Translations under genes and position numbers: made by a program
Notes under the pieces: model-generated
The model's input: only the letters and a program-made list of their open reading frames with translations
The model's database searches: none
What the model was told of the DNA's origin: nothing
Assembly (NCBI GenBank): GCA_001871475.1
Contig: MNVE01000009.1
Coordinates: forward strand, 149,120-213,119
Length of the DNA stretch: 64,000 bases
Direction: 5' to 3'
Source: Candidatus Micrarchaeota archaeon CG1_02_47_40
GTDB taxonomy: Archaea; Micrarchaeota; Micrarchaeia; Anstonellales; CG1-02-47-40
Shown: positions 50,001-56,754 of the stretch, in pieces
How positions within the stretch are numbered: the stretch's first letter is position 1
Layout of the letters: each line of letters opens with the position of its first letter

Positions 50001-51259
50001 ATTTCCTGGTTTGCTTTTTCCCTTGCAGTTGAAACGAGCGACTGCGCCTCTCCCTCAAGCGAGCCAAGAAGCGTGCGCGCTTCTTTTGAGTTTGCGATGC
50101 ATTCCCCTGATTGGGAAATGGAAAGTGAGGCATACTCCCTGTTTTTTGCATTAAGCGTGCTGCGTGCGTTCTTGGAGTATCCTTGCGCATTTGCAAGCTT
50201 GGTTTGCGCATGGAAAAACTTATCTGAAAGTGTGCCGGCAAAGGGAACGGCAGTTATTTCTTTTCCATTTATGAATGCAATGCTTGCCTCGTCAAATTCC
50301 TCAAAATTATGGCGGCGGTTCTGTGAAATGGCACCATCAAGCAAAAGTATTTCCTGTTCGCATTCCTGATTGGCAAAATCCGCCTCATTTTCCATTTTTA
50401 TGAGCGTATTTTTGGCGGTTTTATCGTATGCGAGGATTGTTTCAAGAAGGTTTGGAGTGGGGCTTGCGCCGAGAAGGGAAAAAAGAAGGTAAGATGAAGA
50501 GTTGTCGGGCGGCAGTTTCTGGATAAGGCGCAAGGAAAGTGAGGAGGAAAGGTTTTGGAGCAGGTAGTATTGCGAGTTGCCTGCGAAAATTTCGTTTTTT
50601 ATCTGAAGGTAATCGGCTTTTGCAATGCCGGCGTATGTGTTTGAATCTGCTCCTGCAAAATCAAGTGCCTGCATGTTTTTTGAAAGGGAGGAGAGGGCAA
50701 GATTGATTGCCGCGGACGCGTGCCCATGTGAGGAAATGTAATCGGACATTGCACCCTTCCAGAAATTTCCAAAATCCATAGTATAGGCGTAAACGTCTGC
50801 AATTTTGAGAGTTAAATAAAAGGGCTGGCCGAAAAAGAGCGCGGGATTTTCAAAAAAGACGCTGAAATCCTTCACCTTTTTTGCATTTGTGTAAAGGGTT
50901 TTTGCGAGTGCGGCTTTTTCATTTGCGCTTGCAAGCTTTAGGTTCGATTCATCTATGTGCGAAGAGATGGATTTGGGATTGGGATTTTCTGAAAGGAAGG
51001 GAGAGTAATATGCGGAATCGTGCAGGGAAATTTCTTCCATTCTAACAGACTCCAGCTCGGACTCAAACCCGCCGGTCCACAGATTCACGCCCGGCAATTT
51101 GATTATGCCAGGATGCTGCGCCTCAAAGGACGGGGAGAGCCAGTATTGTTGATAAGACTCAATGAAAGGCGGAGAGGAATAAACATCCTGGGCAAAAAGA
51201 GGGGAGAAGAATGAAAGTAGGAAAAGAAGCGCAAAAAGAAGGAAGGGGAAAATGCGCAT
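47087..51259 (-). CDS. Giant surface protein with signal peptide and C-terminal anchor
   Basis: This protein is 1390 residues from MRIFPFLLFALLFLLSFFSP. That ATG is ~26 bases after a GTTTAAAT box, so it beats the ORF-track start eight codons earlier. The ectodomain is Ser-rich, with long helical or coiled-coil parts (about 120-660) and a beta-sandwich-like middle (about 660-960, with ITISNPSPLSSPSEITVQIP). More helices follow. Near the end NALLLALATVLLLCLLAFFLL spans the membrane and a Lys-rich tail stays inside. Many N-x-S/T sites occur. Its position directly before the pilin array suggests a pilus- or envelope-associated role; the family is unknown. Confidence 0.8.
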   Translation of the reverse strand: MRIFPFLLFALLFLLSFFSPLFAQDVYSSPPFIESYQQYWLSPSFEAQHPGIIKLPGVNLWTGGFESELESVRMEEISLHDSAYYSPFLSENPNPKSISSHIDESNLKLASANEKAALAKTLYTNAKKVKDFSVFFENPALFFGQPFYLTLKIADVYAYTMDFGNFWKGAMSDYISSHGHASAAINLALSSLSKNMQALDFAGADSNTYAGIAKADYLQIKNEIFAGNSQYYLLQNLSSSLSLRLIQKLPPDNSSSYLLFSLLGASPTPNLLETILAYDKTAKNTLIKMENEADFANQECEQEILLLDGAISQNRRHNFEEFDEASIAFINGKEITAVPFAGTLSDKFFHAQTKLANAQGYSKNARSTLNAKNREYASLSISQSGECIANSKEARTLLGSLEGEAQSLVSTAREKANQEILQAQDALSAFPSTSGSSEVQRHVSQSLLERAQANFTLADSAQPVGEKFRLFVNSISLSMRSQRELSQTSSFAGTLTQMELQRLLSEYSRFISSAEKDGIDAAEDRQFYEQYLAISKESALSEETYASLSSSISSRIDSLFLREQNLFDTLDETRNSLLLQAPYFASLLPQQISSLNSIESTYFPGGILNIRTAAGNFVKIDSEYEKVRIFFEQKASQALSQILSDNSQVSFYSPSLACIDEPLLQSAQITISNPSPLSSPSEITVQIPLSAEFGIEDAISPPQILKDAAYSSSKNSLLLRFSSLPAYSQHSLLFEKTSLPAKTSSIKQEADSTQEEALVENELSFESYSDYPLLCAKIPIPITSASLSASYAYQNPSIERYPAYAKITLENVKKGKDSFIFSYSLPSPYSLSKTNVQTTQNAQTLSISYTLSLSDFSADFENLRISTNDFANASPKNFALIPLSANEIRSVSHQFSGGALFYSFILNSISQGDSASFSVSYTIDDSENYANYLFSLYSPSDFPSNTKALSLYAEAQSLISAGKYADAIKSLIELESLLSSSWQESTLLENEYLLQKNKTEEKLAEANNTLSYFANRSTLETTRLQLGILASQKLLSDAQRKFEEGNTKEALSLLLAANEKLEGGEISSFLNSIYENLTSEKLLLEDKAFYLSLNTTERSNINFLLKNISSSLDSSYSSLLSEDYISASLSLEQTALQISSAKTMLDSFSSSAASLSLSRIAEYEIQKQSFSLLLQNYSLHYSKATDYKLSFSFFKTPKQLESELEAIDKKILKSKTKLQAGSSPTVSENSELDSSLSSFHSLQNKTLSTLALLEKTAHSSHQLAQASISRLQSQNSSIPELQQKLSEFSSKLSESSSALKNSDFCRSLSLTQNIPKEVSLILASLSPAKPSDNNALLLALATVLLLCLLAFFLLFRGGKKPTPAHKLKPEEEKNDSPTRQKTKEPQEIGL

Positions 51260-51281
51260 GTATAGTAAATGGAGATAAATC

Positions 51282-51289
51282 ATTTAAAC
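51282..51289 (-). promoter_or_regulatory. TATA box of the giant surface protein gene
   Basis: The reverse strand reads GTTTAAAT, about 26 bases before the ATG at 51259, so a leaderless mRNA is likely. It overlaps the last codons of the map gene. Confidence 0.5.
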
Positions 51290-52441
51290 TTTTACAAGCG
51301 GCCTTGCCCCGTCATGCTCTACTACTATAGTGGTTTCAGCCTGCGAAACCAGCGAGCCCTTCTCATCGGAAAGCACCGGATAGGGGTAAAGTATCCCTAA
51401 ATTCATCATCTCTTTCAGAGAAGCGGAAAGAAGGAGCTTTGAGGTGAATTTCTTCACCAGCCAGCGCTGTGCAAACGGAAGTGTCAGGAAATTCTCGGCT
51501 GCAAAGGAAAGCACCTGCCTTGAGGTGCGGAGGCGCGTGTTGCCCGCCTGGAGTATCTGGAAAATTTCCACCTGGTCGGTTTCGTGCACCTGCCCCTTTC
51601 CGGTTGAGGCAAATGGCTCTATCGCAAAAAAATCCCCTTCCCTTATCTCATAGCCGCCATCATGCGCGATGTTGGGTATTTCGGGCCCTGCGTGAAGCAC
51701 GTATGGCTGAAGCATGTGCCCGGTAAGATTTTCTATTGGCTTAAAGCCTAGTTTGCGGATTTCGTCTTCTATGGCTTTTCCTATTTCCCCTGTTTTTTTT
51801 CCCGGGCGGATTGAGCTTATTGCCGCGGAAAGTGCATTTTGAGCTGCGTCTATCTGCTTTCCATTCTCTTCGGACAGGTCTATGGTGTATGCGACATCCG
51901 CAATGCAGCCGTTTATGTGCACACCAAAGTCCACCTTCACCATATCGCGCTCCCCAAGCAAAAGAGGGCAGTCCGCCTCTGGCGTCAGGTGAGCGGCAAT
52001 TTCATTCACCGATACATTCACTGGAAAGGCGGGTTTGCCTGCCGCGTCGCTAATCATTTTTTCTATCGTTTCTGCTATGTCAAGATAGGATGCTCCGGGC
52101 ATTATGAGCTTTTTTGATTCCTCGCGTATTGAGAATGCGATTTTGCCTGCCTGCTCGTAAAAGGAGAGGATTTCTTCCTGTGAATAGTACTCGCTGTGTT
52201 CTTTTTCGTGTTTGCTATCGTCGGTAGGCGTGCCCTCGCTTTCGCCGTGTGTGTGTTTGTTTTCGTGCGTGTGCCCGCTTTCAGTGCCCTGCATATGCCC
52301 GATTTCACTGTGTGCGCGTTCGCTTTCGGTGCCTTGCGCGTGCCCATGTTCATGGGCGTGTGTGTGCTCGCCGCCATCATGTTCGTGCGCATTTTCAGGC
52401 GAATCGGCAGAGCTTTCCTGTTTTTTTTCTTCTTTTGGCAT
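51284..52441 (-). CDS. map: Methionine aminopeptidase type II with His-rich N-terminal domain
   Basis: This 385-residue metalloenzyme removes N-terminal methionine. The pita-bread domain starts near residue 85 (EILSFYEQAGKIAFSIREES). Metal ligands are in VDFGVHINGCIADVAYT (two Asp), TGHMLQPYVLHAG (His), AIEPFAS (Glu) and VVEHDG (Glu). The ~60-residue insert typical of type II is present. Unusually, residues about 15-85 hold 15 histidines in EHTHAHEHGHAQ-like repeats, resembling metal-chaperone tails. The ATG at 52441 follows AAGTGAT; an overlapping GTG lies three codons earlier. It is the third gene of the TBP-HAD-map operon. Confidence 0.93.
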   Translation of the reverse strand: MPKEEKKQESSADSPENAHEHDGGEHTHAHEHGHAQGTESERAHSEIGHMQGTESGHTHENKHTHGESEGTPTDDSKHEKEHSEYYSQEEILSFYEQAGKIAFSIREESKKLIMPGASYLDIAETIEKMISDAAGKPAFPVNVSVNEIAAHLTPEADCPLLLGERDMVKVDFGVHINGCIADVAYTIDLSEENGKQIDAAQNALSAAISSIRPGKKTGEIGKAIEDEIRKLGFKPIENLTGHMLQPYVLHAGPEIPNIAHDGGYEIREGDFFAIEPFASTGKGQVHETDQVEIFQILQAGNTRLRTSRQVLSFAAENFLTLPFAQRWLVKKFTSKLLLSASLKEMMNLGILYPYPVLSDEKGSLVSQAETTIVVEHDGARPLVKV

Positions 52442-52446
52442 AAAAA

Positions 52447-53136
52447 TCACTTAAGAATGGGAAGTTTCCCTACCTCGGAAATGTTCCGGACGGCAAAATC
52501 GGAATTGCACTTTTCCTTTTGATGTTTTCCCTTTAAAACCCTGATTGCGACCATCCCTGCTTTGCGCGAAGAGAGCACATCAAGGACGGGGTGGTTCCCT
52601 ATCATTGCACACGTGGAGGGTTTTGCACCAAGCGCCCGGCAGATGCGCAAATAAAAATTTGGGGATTTGTTCAATCCGAGCTCTTCTGAAATGAACACAG
52701 AATCAAAGGAATCCTGCAAGCCGAGGCGGATTAGCTTGTCCCACTGCTTCTTTGCGATTCCCTCTGTCGCAACGCAAAGAACGAATCCTCGTTTGCGCAA
52801 TTTTGCAAGCAGGGAGGATACTCTGGGGTAGGGCGCTATCTGCCTTTTCGTGTCGTGGTATGCGCGGATGGCTGAAGCGATTATTTTTGCCGGATTTTTG
52901 CATTTTAGCTTTTTGCAGAGAAGGTCAAAGTGCTCCTGGTTGTTTGCCCCTTTTTTGCAGATTATTTCCCGCAGTGCGGCAGATACTGAATTTGCATCTG
53001 CGGGAAGACCTGCTGAAAGCATTGCGGCTATTGCGTTTTTGCGCGCTTTTTTTGCAAACTCGCTTGAGGGAAAGAGAGTGTCATCAATGTCAAAGAGGAG
53101 GAAGCGTACCCCTCTAAACTCGCGTTTTGCTGGCAT
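52447..53136 (-). CDS. HAD-superfamily hydrolase
   Basis: In this 229-residue protein the nucleophile motif FDIDDTLFPS lies near residue 15, motif II is VATEG, the lysine motif is LGLNKSPNFY, and motif IV is MIGNHPVLDVL, in which the usual GD/GDS is GN-H. A helical cap lies between residues 25 and 95. It belongs with the archaeal TIGR02253-type HAD phosphatases. The substrate is unknown. Its start overlaps the end of the TBP gene by 23 bases and its end touches map. Confidence 0.82.
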   Translation of the reverse strand: MPAKREFRGVRFLLFDIDDTLFPSSEFAKKARKNAIAAMLSAGLPADANSVSAALREIICKKGANNQEHFDLLCKKLKCKNPAKIIASAIRAYHDTKRQIAPYPRVSSLLAKLRKRGFVLCVATEGIAKKQWDKLIRLGLQDSFDSVFISEELGLNKSPNFYLRICRALGAKPSTCAMIGNHPVLDVLSSRKAGMVAIRVLKGKHQKEKCNSDFAVRNISEVGKLPILK

Positions 53137-53695
53137 ATCCTGCGAGCACCTTTGTCAGGTGAATAAGAGTTTTCTGCACGTCCCCTTCTGACTGGCAACC
53201 GGTGCAGATTATCTTCCCGTTTTTAAAAAGAAGGAGGGAGGATTTTGGCAGTTTGAATTTGAGTATTGCGCCGGGAAATTGCTCCGGCTCGTATTCCACG
53301 TTTTCCACTTCGGAAGCTATTGCATACAAATCAAGGTCAACGCCAAGCGCGGCGCTTGCGACGATGTTTTCCACCTTGAACTTCGGCTTCATCCTGGTTT
53401 CGGAAGTTAATTCCGCATATGGTTTGAGAAGCGACATTGTCTTGTTCACGGCAGCCTGCACCTGCAATTCCGACTGGCAGCCGGTGCAGATTATCTTCCC
53501 GTTTTTAAAAAGAAGCAATGAGGATTTGGGAACTGTGAGCTTTAGGATTGCGCCGGGAAATTGCTCCGGCTCGTATTCCACGTGCTCCAGCTTGAACGCT
53601 ATCTGGTATAAGTCAAGCTGTATGTGAAGGTTCGCACTCGCAACGATGTTCTCTATCTTGAACTTTGGCCGTGGGATGCGGACTGATTTGGCCAT
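53114..53695 (-). CDS. tbp: TATA-box-binding protein
   Basis: This 193-residue protein is a general transcription factor that bends TATA-box DNA for archaeal RNA polymerase. Two direct repeats, each starting F-K-(I/V)-E-N-I-V-A-S-A, carry VEYEPEQFPGAILK and SLLLFKNGKIICTGCQS, the standard TBP saddle. The repeats are highly similar to each other. It is the first gene of the operon with the HAD hydrolase and map. The 188-bp gap to rpl21e carries TATA-like boxes in both directions and a small CCCTTTTTTAGGG palindrome. Confidence 0.96.
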   Translation of the reverse strand: MAKSVRIPRPKFKIENIVASANLHIQLDLYQIAFKLEHVEYEPEQFPGAILKLTVPKSSLLLFKNGKIICTGCQSELQVQAAVNKTMSLLKPYAELTSETRMKPKFKVENIVASAALGVDLDLYAIASEVENVEYEPEQFPGAILKFKLPKSSLLLFKNGKIICTGCQSEGDVQKTLIHLTKVLAGYASKTRV

Positions 53696-53883
53696 GTTTA
53701 AAAGACCCCCTTAAGAATGTTTTCCCTTTTTTAGGGAAGAAACAAGTTTGCCTTTGCTTTTTAAATGAACAAGAGGTATTGCGGAGAGGGGGTTTAAAAA
53801 GGTGATTACACATAAAAACAAGAGAAATGCACTTCGTTTGGGGCTAGTGATAGCTAAAATATAGTGATTGTAGAGGTAATATT

Positions 53884-54165
53884 ATGGCAACAATGTCGCA
53901 CGGAACGTTGAGAAGGAAAACAAGGTCCCTTGGAAGGGAATGCGGCAGGCTTACGGTTAGCAAGCTGACTACTTCTCCCTCTCTCGGAGACAGGGTAGTA
54001 GTAAAGATAAATGCACGCTATGGCGGCGCGCCTCATCCGCGCTATAGGGGAAAAAGCGGAAAAATCATTGCCATCCGCGGCAAGGGATGCATCATCAAAA
54101 TAATGGACGGGGGTATGGAAAAGGAATTGAGCGTCCTGCCTTACCACCTGAAAAAGGGGGAATGA
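53884..54165 (+). CDS. rpl21e: 50S ribosomal protein L21e
   Basis: This 93-residue protein has TMSHGTLRRKTRSLGRE, GDRVVVKINARYGGAPHPRY and GKSGKIIAIRGKGCIIKIMD, all L21e signatures. A GAGGTAATT site precedes the ATG. It starts the widely conserved archaeal cluster L21e, RpoF, DUF655, KsgA. Its stop overlaps the rpoF start (ATGA). Confidence 0.95.
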   Translation: MATMSHGTLRRKTRSLGRECGRLTVSKLTTSPSLGDRVVVKINARYGGAPHPRYRGKSGKIIAIRGKGCIIKIMDGGMEKELSVLPYHLKKGE

Positions 54166-54521
54166 GTCATATGATTGGAAAAAACGTTCTCTCAAAAAAG
54201 CCGCTTTGCCTTGCAGAGGTAGGGGAGATACTGGAGGAAAGGAAAAAGGACGGCGAGCTTGGGTTTGAGCAAAAGGCAAGCCTTGATTATTGCGCGAAAT
54301 TCTCAAAGCTTTCTTTTGAGGATGCGAAAGGAGTTGTGGAGGATTTGGAAAAATTTGCTGCGATTGACGAGGAGACAAGAATAAAGATAGTGGATGTGCT
54401 TCCTGTGCATGCATCACAGGTGCGCGCGCTTCTCCAAAAATCAAAAATTGCGCTTTCGGAAGGAGAGATTTTGGAAGTGCTGAAAATTGCAAAGAAATAC
54501 CGGGAAGCCGGCAAGGGATGA
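54162..54521 (+). CDS. rpoF: RNA polymerase subunit F (Rpb4)
   Basis: This 119-residue protein pairs with RpoE (Rpb7) to form the stalk of archaeal RNA polymerase. Helical HRDC-like C-terminal part: VVEDLEKFAAIDEETRIKIV, then LPVHASQVRALLQKSKIALS and EGEILEVLKIAKKYRE, typical of Rpb4. I start at MSHMIGKN because its ATG overlaps the L21e stop; another ATG three codons later is possible. The ORF-track start lies deep inside L21e and is spurious. Confidence 0.88.
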   Translation: MSHMIGKNVLSKKPLCLAEVGEILEERKKDGELGFEQKASLDYCAKFSKLSFEDAKGVVEDLEKFAAIDEETRIKIVDVLPVHASQVRALLQKSKIALSEGEILEVLKIAKKYREAGKG

Positions 54522-54525
54522 GGGT

Positions 54526-55086
54526 ATGACTGAAATGGAAGAGTACGCGTGGGTGTTGGATTTCATGCCGCAGGGAAGGGCTAGCGGCAGGGAGCCCGAA
54601 CCGCTTGCGCAGATAATAGGGGAGAAGTATTTCACGCTTTTGGAGGTAATACCCAAAGCCGGGGCGGCAATGCCCATTGAATCAAAGGTGTATGTTGGGA
54701 AGGATGGGCGGGTTGAAATAGACCATATTAAAAGGAGAATGGAGCTTGGAGACCTTACAAATACCGCGCGAAGCGAGCTGAATCCGGTGCTCAAGAAGAT
54801 AATAAATGCACGCGAGGCTGATTTTGTGCGCTTTTTCAACAAGTGCGGGCCTGTTTCCATAAGATTGCACCAGCTTGAGCTTCTTCCCGGGGTTGGGAAA
54901 AAGCACATGGAGCAGATTCTGGAAGAGAGGGAGAGCAAGGAATTTGCGAATTTCAAGGAGATACAGGAAAGGGTTACCTTGCTTTCAGACCCGGTGAATA
55001 TTGTTGTGACGCGCATTGAGAAGGAGCTGGCGGGAACGGAGAAGCACTATTTGTTTGCGAAACCTCCGGCTATGAAGAGAGAGTAG
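54526..55086 (+). CDS. DUF655 RNA-binding-like protein
   Basis: This 186-residue protein of the DUF655 family (COG1491) is nearly always between rpoF and ksgA in archaea. It reads EEYAWVLDFMPQGRAS at the start, AQIIGEKYFTLLEVIPKAGA (an OB-like part) and a helix-hairpin-helix LELLPGVGKKHMEQILEERE near residue 125. Probably nucleic-acid binding and linked to ribosome biogenesis; precise role unknown. In this genome the next conserved gene, ksgA, is displaced by ~1.7 kb. Confidence 0.88.
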   Translation: MTEMEEYAWVLDFMPQGRASGREPEPLAQIIGEKYFTLLEVIPKAGAAMPIESKVYVGKDGRVEIDHIKRRMELGDLTNTARSELNPVLKKIINAREADFVRFFNKCGPVSIRLHQLELLPGVGKKHMEQILEERESKEFANFKEIQERVTLLSDPVNIVVTRIEKELAGTEKHYLFAKPPAMKRE

Positions 55087-55093
55087 AGTTGGT

Positions 55094-55144
55094 TTATTCG
55101 ATCCCAAGCCGCTTAATCAACTCCTGCATCGTAAAAACTTCCAC
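55094..55144 (-). pseudogene. Possible stub of a helix-turn-helix gene
   Basis: On the reverse strand GGGAGG is followed by a 16-codon frame, GTG start, reading VEVFTMQELIKRLGIE, then TAA. It resembles the first residues of a small DNA-binding protein cut off early. It may be a chance frame or what is left after an insertion at the edge of the DUF655 gene. Confidence 0.25.
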
Positions 55145-55192
55145 TTTTTAAACCTCCCAAAACGGTTTTAAACAAAGGGCAGTAAATAGAGT

Positions 55193-55453
55193 ATGGTGCT
55201 GTTGATGCTGGAAACGGAGATTGAAACATACGAAGCAAATAAAGAGGACCTTCTGCGCGAGCATGAGGGCGAATTCGTCTTAATTCACAATGAAAAGGTT
55301 ATCGACACTTTCAAATCGCAGGAGGACGCTATCCGCCTAGGGATTAAGAGGTTTGGAAATGTCCCGTTTTTAGTCAAGAAAATAGAGCTGCACGAACAGC
55401 CCCAAAATTTCACTTCCAATCTTATTGCTTGTGATTGTTCATGCCATCGATAA
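55193..55453 (+). CDS. DUF5678-like small protein
   Basis: In this 86-residue protein the middle, HEGEFVLIHNEKVIDTFKSQ, then AIRLGIKRFGNVPFLVKKI, matches the DUF5678 pattern of a short beta-hairpin and helix. The C-terminus CDCSCHR has three close cysteines. GGTTTTAAAC at about 55162 precedes the ATG at leaderless spacing. It overlaps the retropepsin-like gene by 13 bases, so the two are produced together; such pairs recur in prokaryotes and may be functional units. Function unknown. Confidence 0.7.
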   Translation: MVLLMLETEIETYEANKEDLLREHEGEFVLIHNEKVIDTFKSQEDAIRLGIKRFGNVPFLVKKIELHEQPQNFTSNLIACDCSCHR

Positions 55454-55878
55454 CAAGAGTGTTTTCGAACATCGCCCTTGACGGCCCTACGGTGGGCATC
55501 CGGTTCCATATTCCTATTGAACTTGAGAAGAAGATGCAGGAAGAAGGCATGGTGCAGATTCCGGCTCCGGTGGAAGGAGATGCACTGATAGACACCGGAG
55601 CAAGCAATTGCGTCATACAGGAGGATATTCCAAAAAAGCTTGGGCTCCAGCCGATGGATGTCGTAAAAATAAATACTCCCTCGTGCGAAGGCCGTGAATG
55701 CTATCGCTATTTTATCAGGTTGATTATCCCCGACCAAAAAATCATATACCAGGGCGTTTTTACCGCCGCACCGCTCAAAGGTCAAAAAATAGCATGCCTG
55801 CTTGGGAGAGACTTATTGCAGCATGGAGTTTTCATCTACATAGGATACGCAAATGAGTTTACATTGTCATTGGGATAG
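55441..55878 (+). CDS. Retropepsin-like aspartic protease
   Basis: In this 145-residue protein the catalytic motif DALIDTGASNCVIQEDIPKK is that of single-domain (retroviral-type) aspartic proteases, and a second hallmark, ACLLGRDLLQHGVFIY, gives the hydrophobic-GRD loop. Such enzymes act as dimers. The ATG at 55441 is preferred over the TTG two codons upstream. It is encoded with the overlapping DUF5678-like protein, possibly its regulator or substrate. The pair sits inside an otherwise conserved cluster, next to a tRNA gene. Confidence 0.82.
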   Translation: MPSITRVFSNIALDGPTVGIRFHIPIELEKKMQEEGMVQIPAPVEGDALIDTGASNCVIQEDIPKKLGLQPMDVVKINTPSCEGRECYRYFIRLIIPDQKIIYQGVFTAAPLKGQKIACLLGRDLLQHGVFIYIGYANEFTLSLG

Positions 55879-56006
55879 TTTTTTTGCAAGGGATTTTCGC
55901 AGTTTCCTTCCGAACCTTAACGCGCCTTCTTCCATCGGCAACCGCACGCAGGTTTATTTCCGGAGGCTGCTCACCATTTTAAAGAGGCTTGCGCCAAATC
56001 TAAATC

Positions 56007-56250
56007 GGGCCCGTGGCGCAATGGATAGCGCGCTTGGCTTCGGTCCCATATAACCCTTTTCTTTTAGAAAAAGAAAAGGTTCTCCGCTTGACGCTTCGCG
56101 TCAAGTCTCCACAGCTAACACTGTGGATATGGGCTTCGCCCCCAAAAGAAAAGGGGATGGGGTTTCACTCCCAACACCGTGAGTGTTCCAAAAGAAAATG
56201 AGTGAAATGAAGATACCAAGAGGTTGCGGGTTCGAATCCCGTCGGGCCCG
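56007..56250 (+). tRNA. tRNA-Arg(UCG) with 171-nt intron
   Basis: Acceptor GGGCCCG/CGGGCCC, D-stem GCGC/GCGC, anticodon stem CTTGG/CCAAG, loop CTTCGG-A with anticodon TCG, variable AGGTT, and T-arm GCGGG-TTCGAAT-CCCGT. The intron is 56044-56214, between positions 37 and 38. Its junctions form a perfect bulge-helix-bulge: 4-bp CTTC/GAAG with 3-nt bulges GGT and ATA. The mature RNA is 73 nt. The intron is unusually long and contains a chain of hairpins, one of which belongs to the dispersed repeat family. ATTTTAAAG at about 55975 is the likely promoter. Confidence 0.93.
56055..56079. repeat. Hairpin repeat, copy C, inside the tRNA-Arg intron
   Basis: CCTTTTCTTTT and AAAAGAAAAGG are perfect inverted arms. 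Further stems follow in the intron: CTTGACGC/GCGTCAAG, CCACAG/CTGTGG, GGGC/GCCC and TTTCACTC/GAGTGAAA around AACAC/GTGTT. The segment GGGTTTCACTCCCAACACCGTG is nearly that at 15841-15860. Confidence 0.7.
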
Positions 56251-56277
56251 AATTTGTTTTTTAGGAGGAAAGGAAGT

Positions 56278-56754
56278 ATGAAAGCACTTGCCGCACTCTT
56301 GTTTCTTTTCCTTTCCTGCGCCGTTTTCCCCCTGCAGCTTTTGGTTTCGGATTCACAGATTGGAGGGGAGATTTACGTGCTTGCTTATTATGAAAACGGG
56401 ACGCTTTTTGAGGGGAATGGGAATGTTGTGAATCCGTCGGGGGAAGCGGCTGTTTTTGCCATACGAGCAGGGCAGGCAAAACTGAATGCAAGCGAGGTTG
56501 GCGAATGGAGAGTAGAGGTGGAAGGGATTGCAAGAGAAGCGCAGGTTGCGGATGAGGAGGCAAAAGCTGGAAGGGGCGGGAAGGAAGGAGATGGAGGGAT
56601 TTTTATTTTTCTGTTTGTGCTGCTTGCTGTGCTTGGCGCGGGGGGAATTGTTTTTATTTTGAGAAGGGCGCTTTTGGGAGAATTTGAAGGAGCGCAAACA
56701 AAAGAAAAGGCGGCTGAAAAAAAGAGAAAATTGAAACGGAGCGAAGAAGAATGA
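56278..56754 (+). CDS. Secreted/anchored small protein with Ig-like domain
   Basis: This 158-residue protein has a signal peptide (MKALAALLFLFLSCAVFPLQ) and a ~75-residue beta-rich ectodomain (QIGGEIYVLAYYENGTLFEG, WRVEVEGIA). A transmembrane helix, IFIFLFVLLAVLGAGGIVFIL, and a Lys-rich cytosolic tail follow. AGGAGG precedes the ATG at 56278. Its end overlaps the ksgA start by four bases. No family recognised; the layout suggests a small surface adhesion or assembly factor. Confidence 0.72.
   Translation: MKALAALLFLFLSCAVFPLQLLVSDSQIGGEIYVLAYYENGTLFEGNGNVVNPSGEAAVFAIRAGQAKLNASEVGEWRVEVEGIAREAQVADEEAKAGRGGKEGDGGIFIFLFVLLAVLGAGGIVFILRRALLGEFEGAQTKEKAAEKKRKLKRSEEE

Noticed and set aside
56013-56201. 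ORFs inside the tRNA-Arg gene and intron
   Set aside because: They cross tRNA exons and hairpins, match no family, and lack ribosome sites; the intron does not encode a homing endonuclease.
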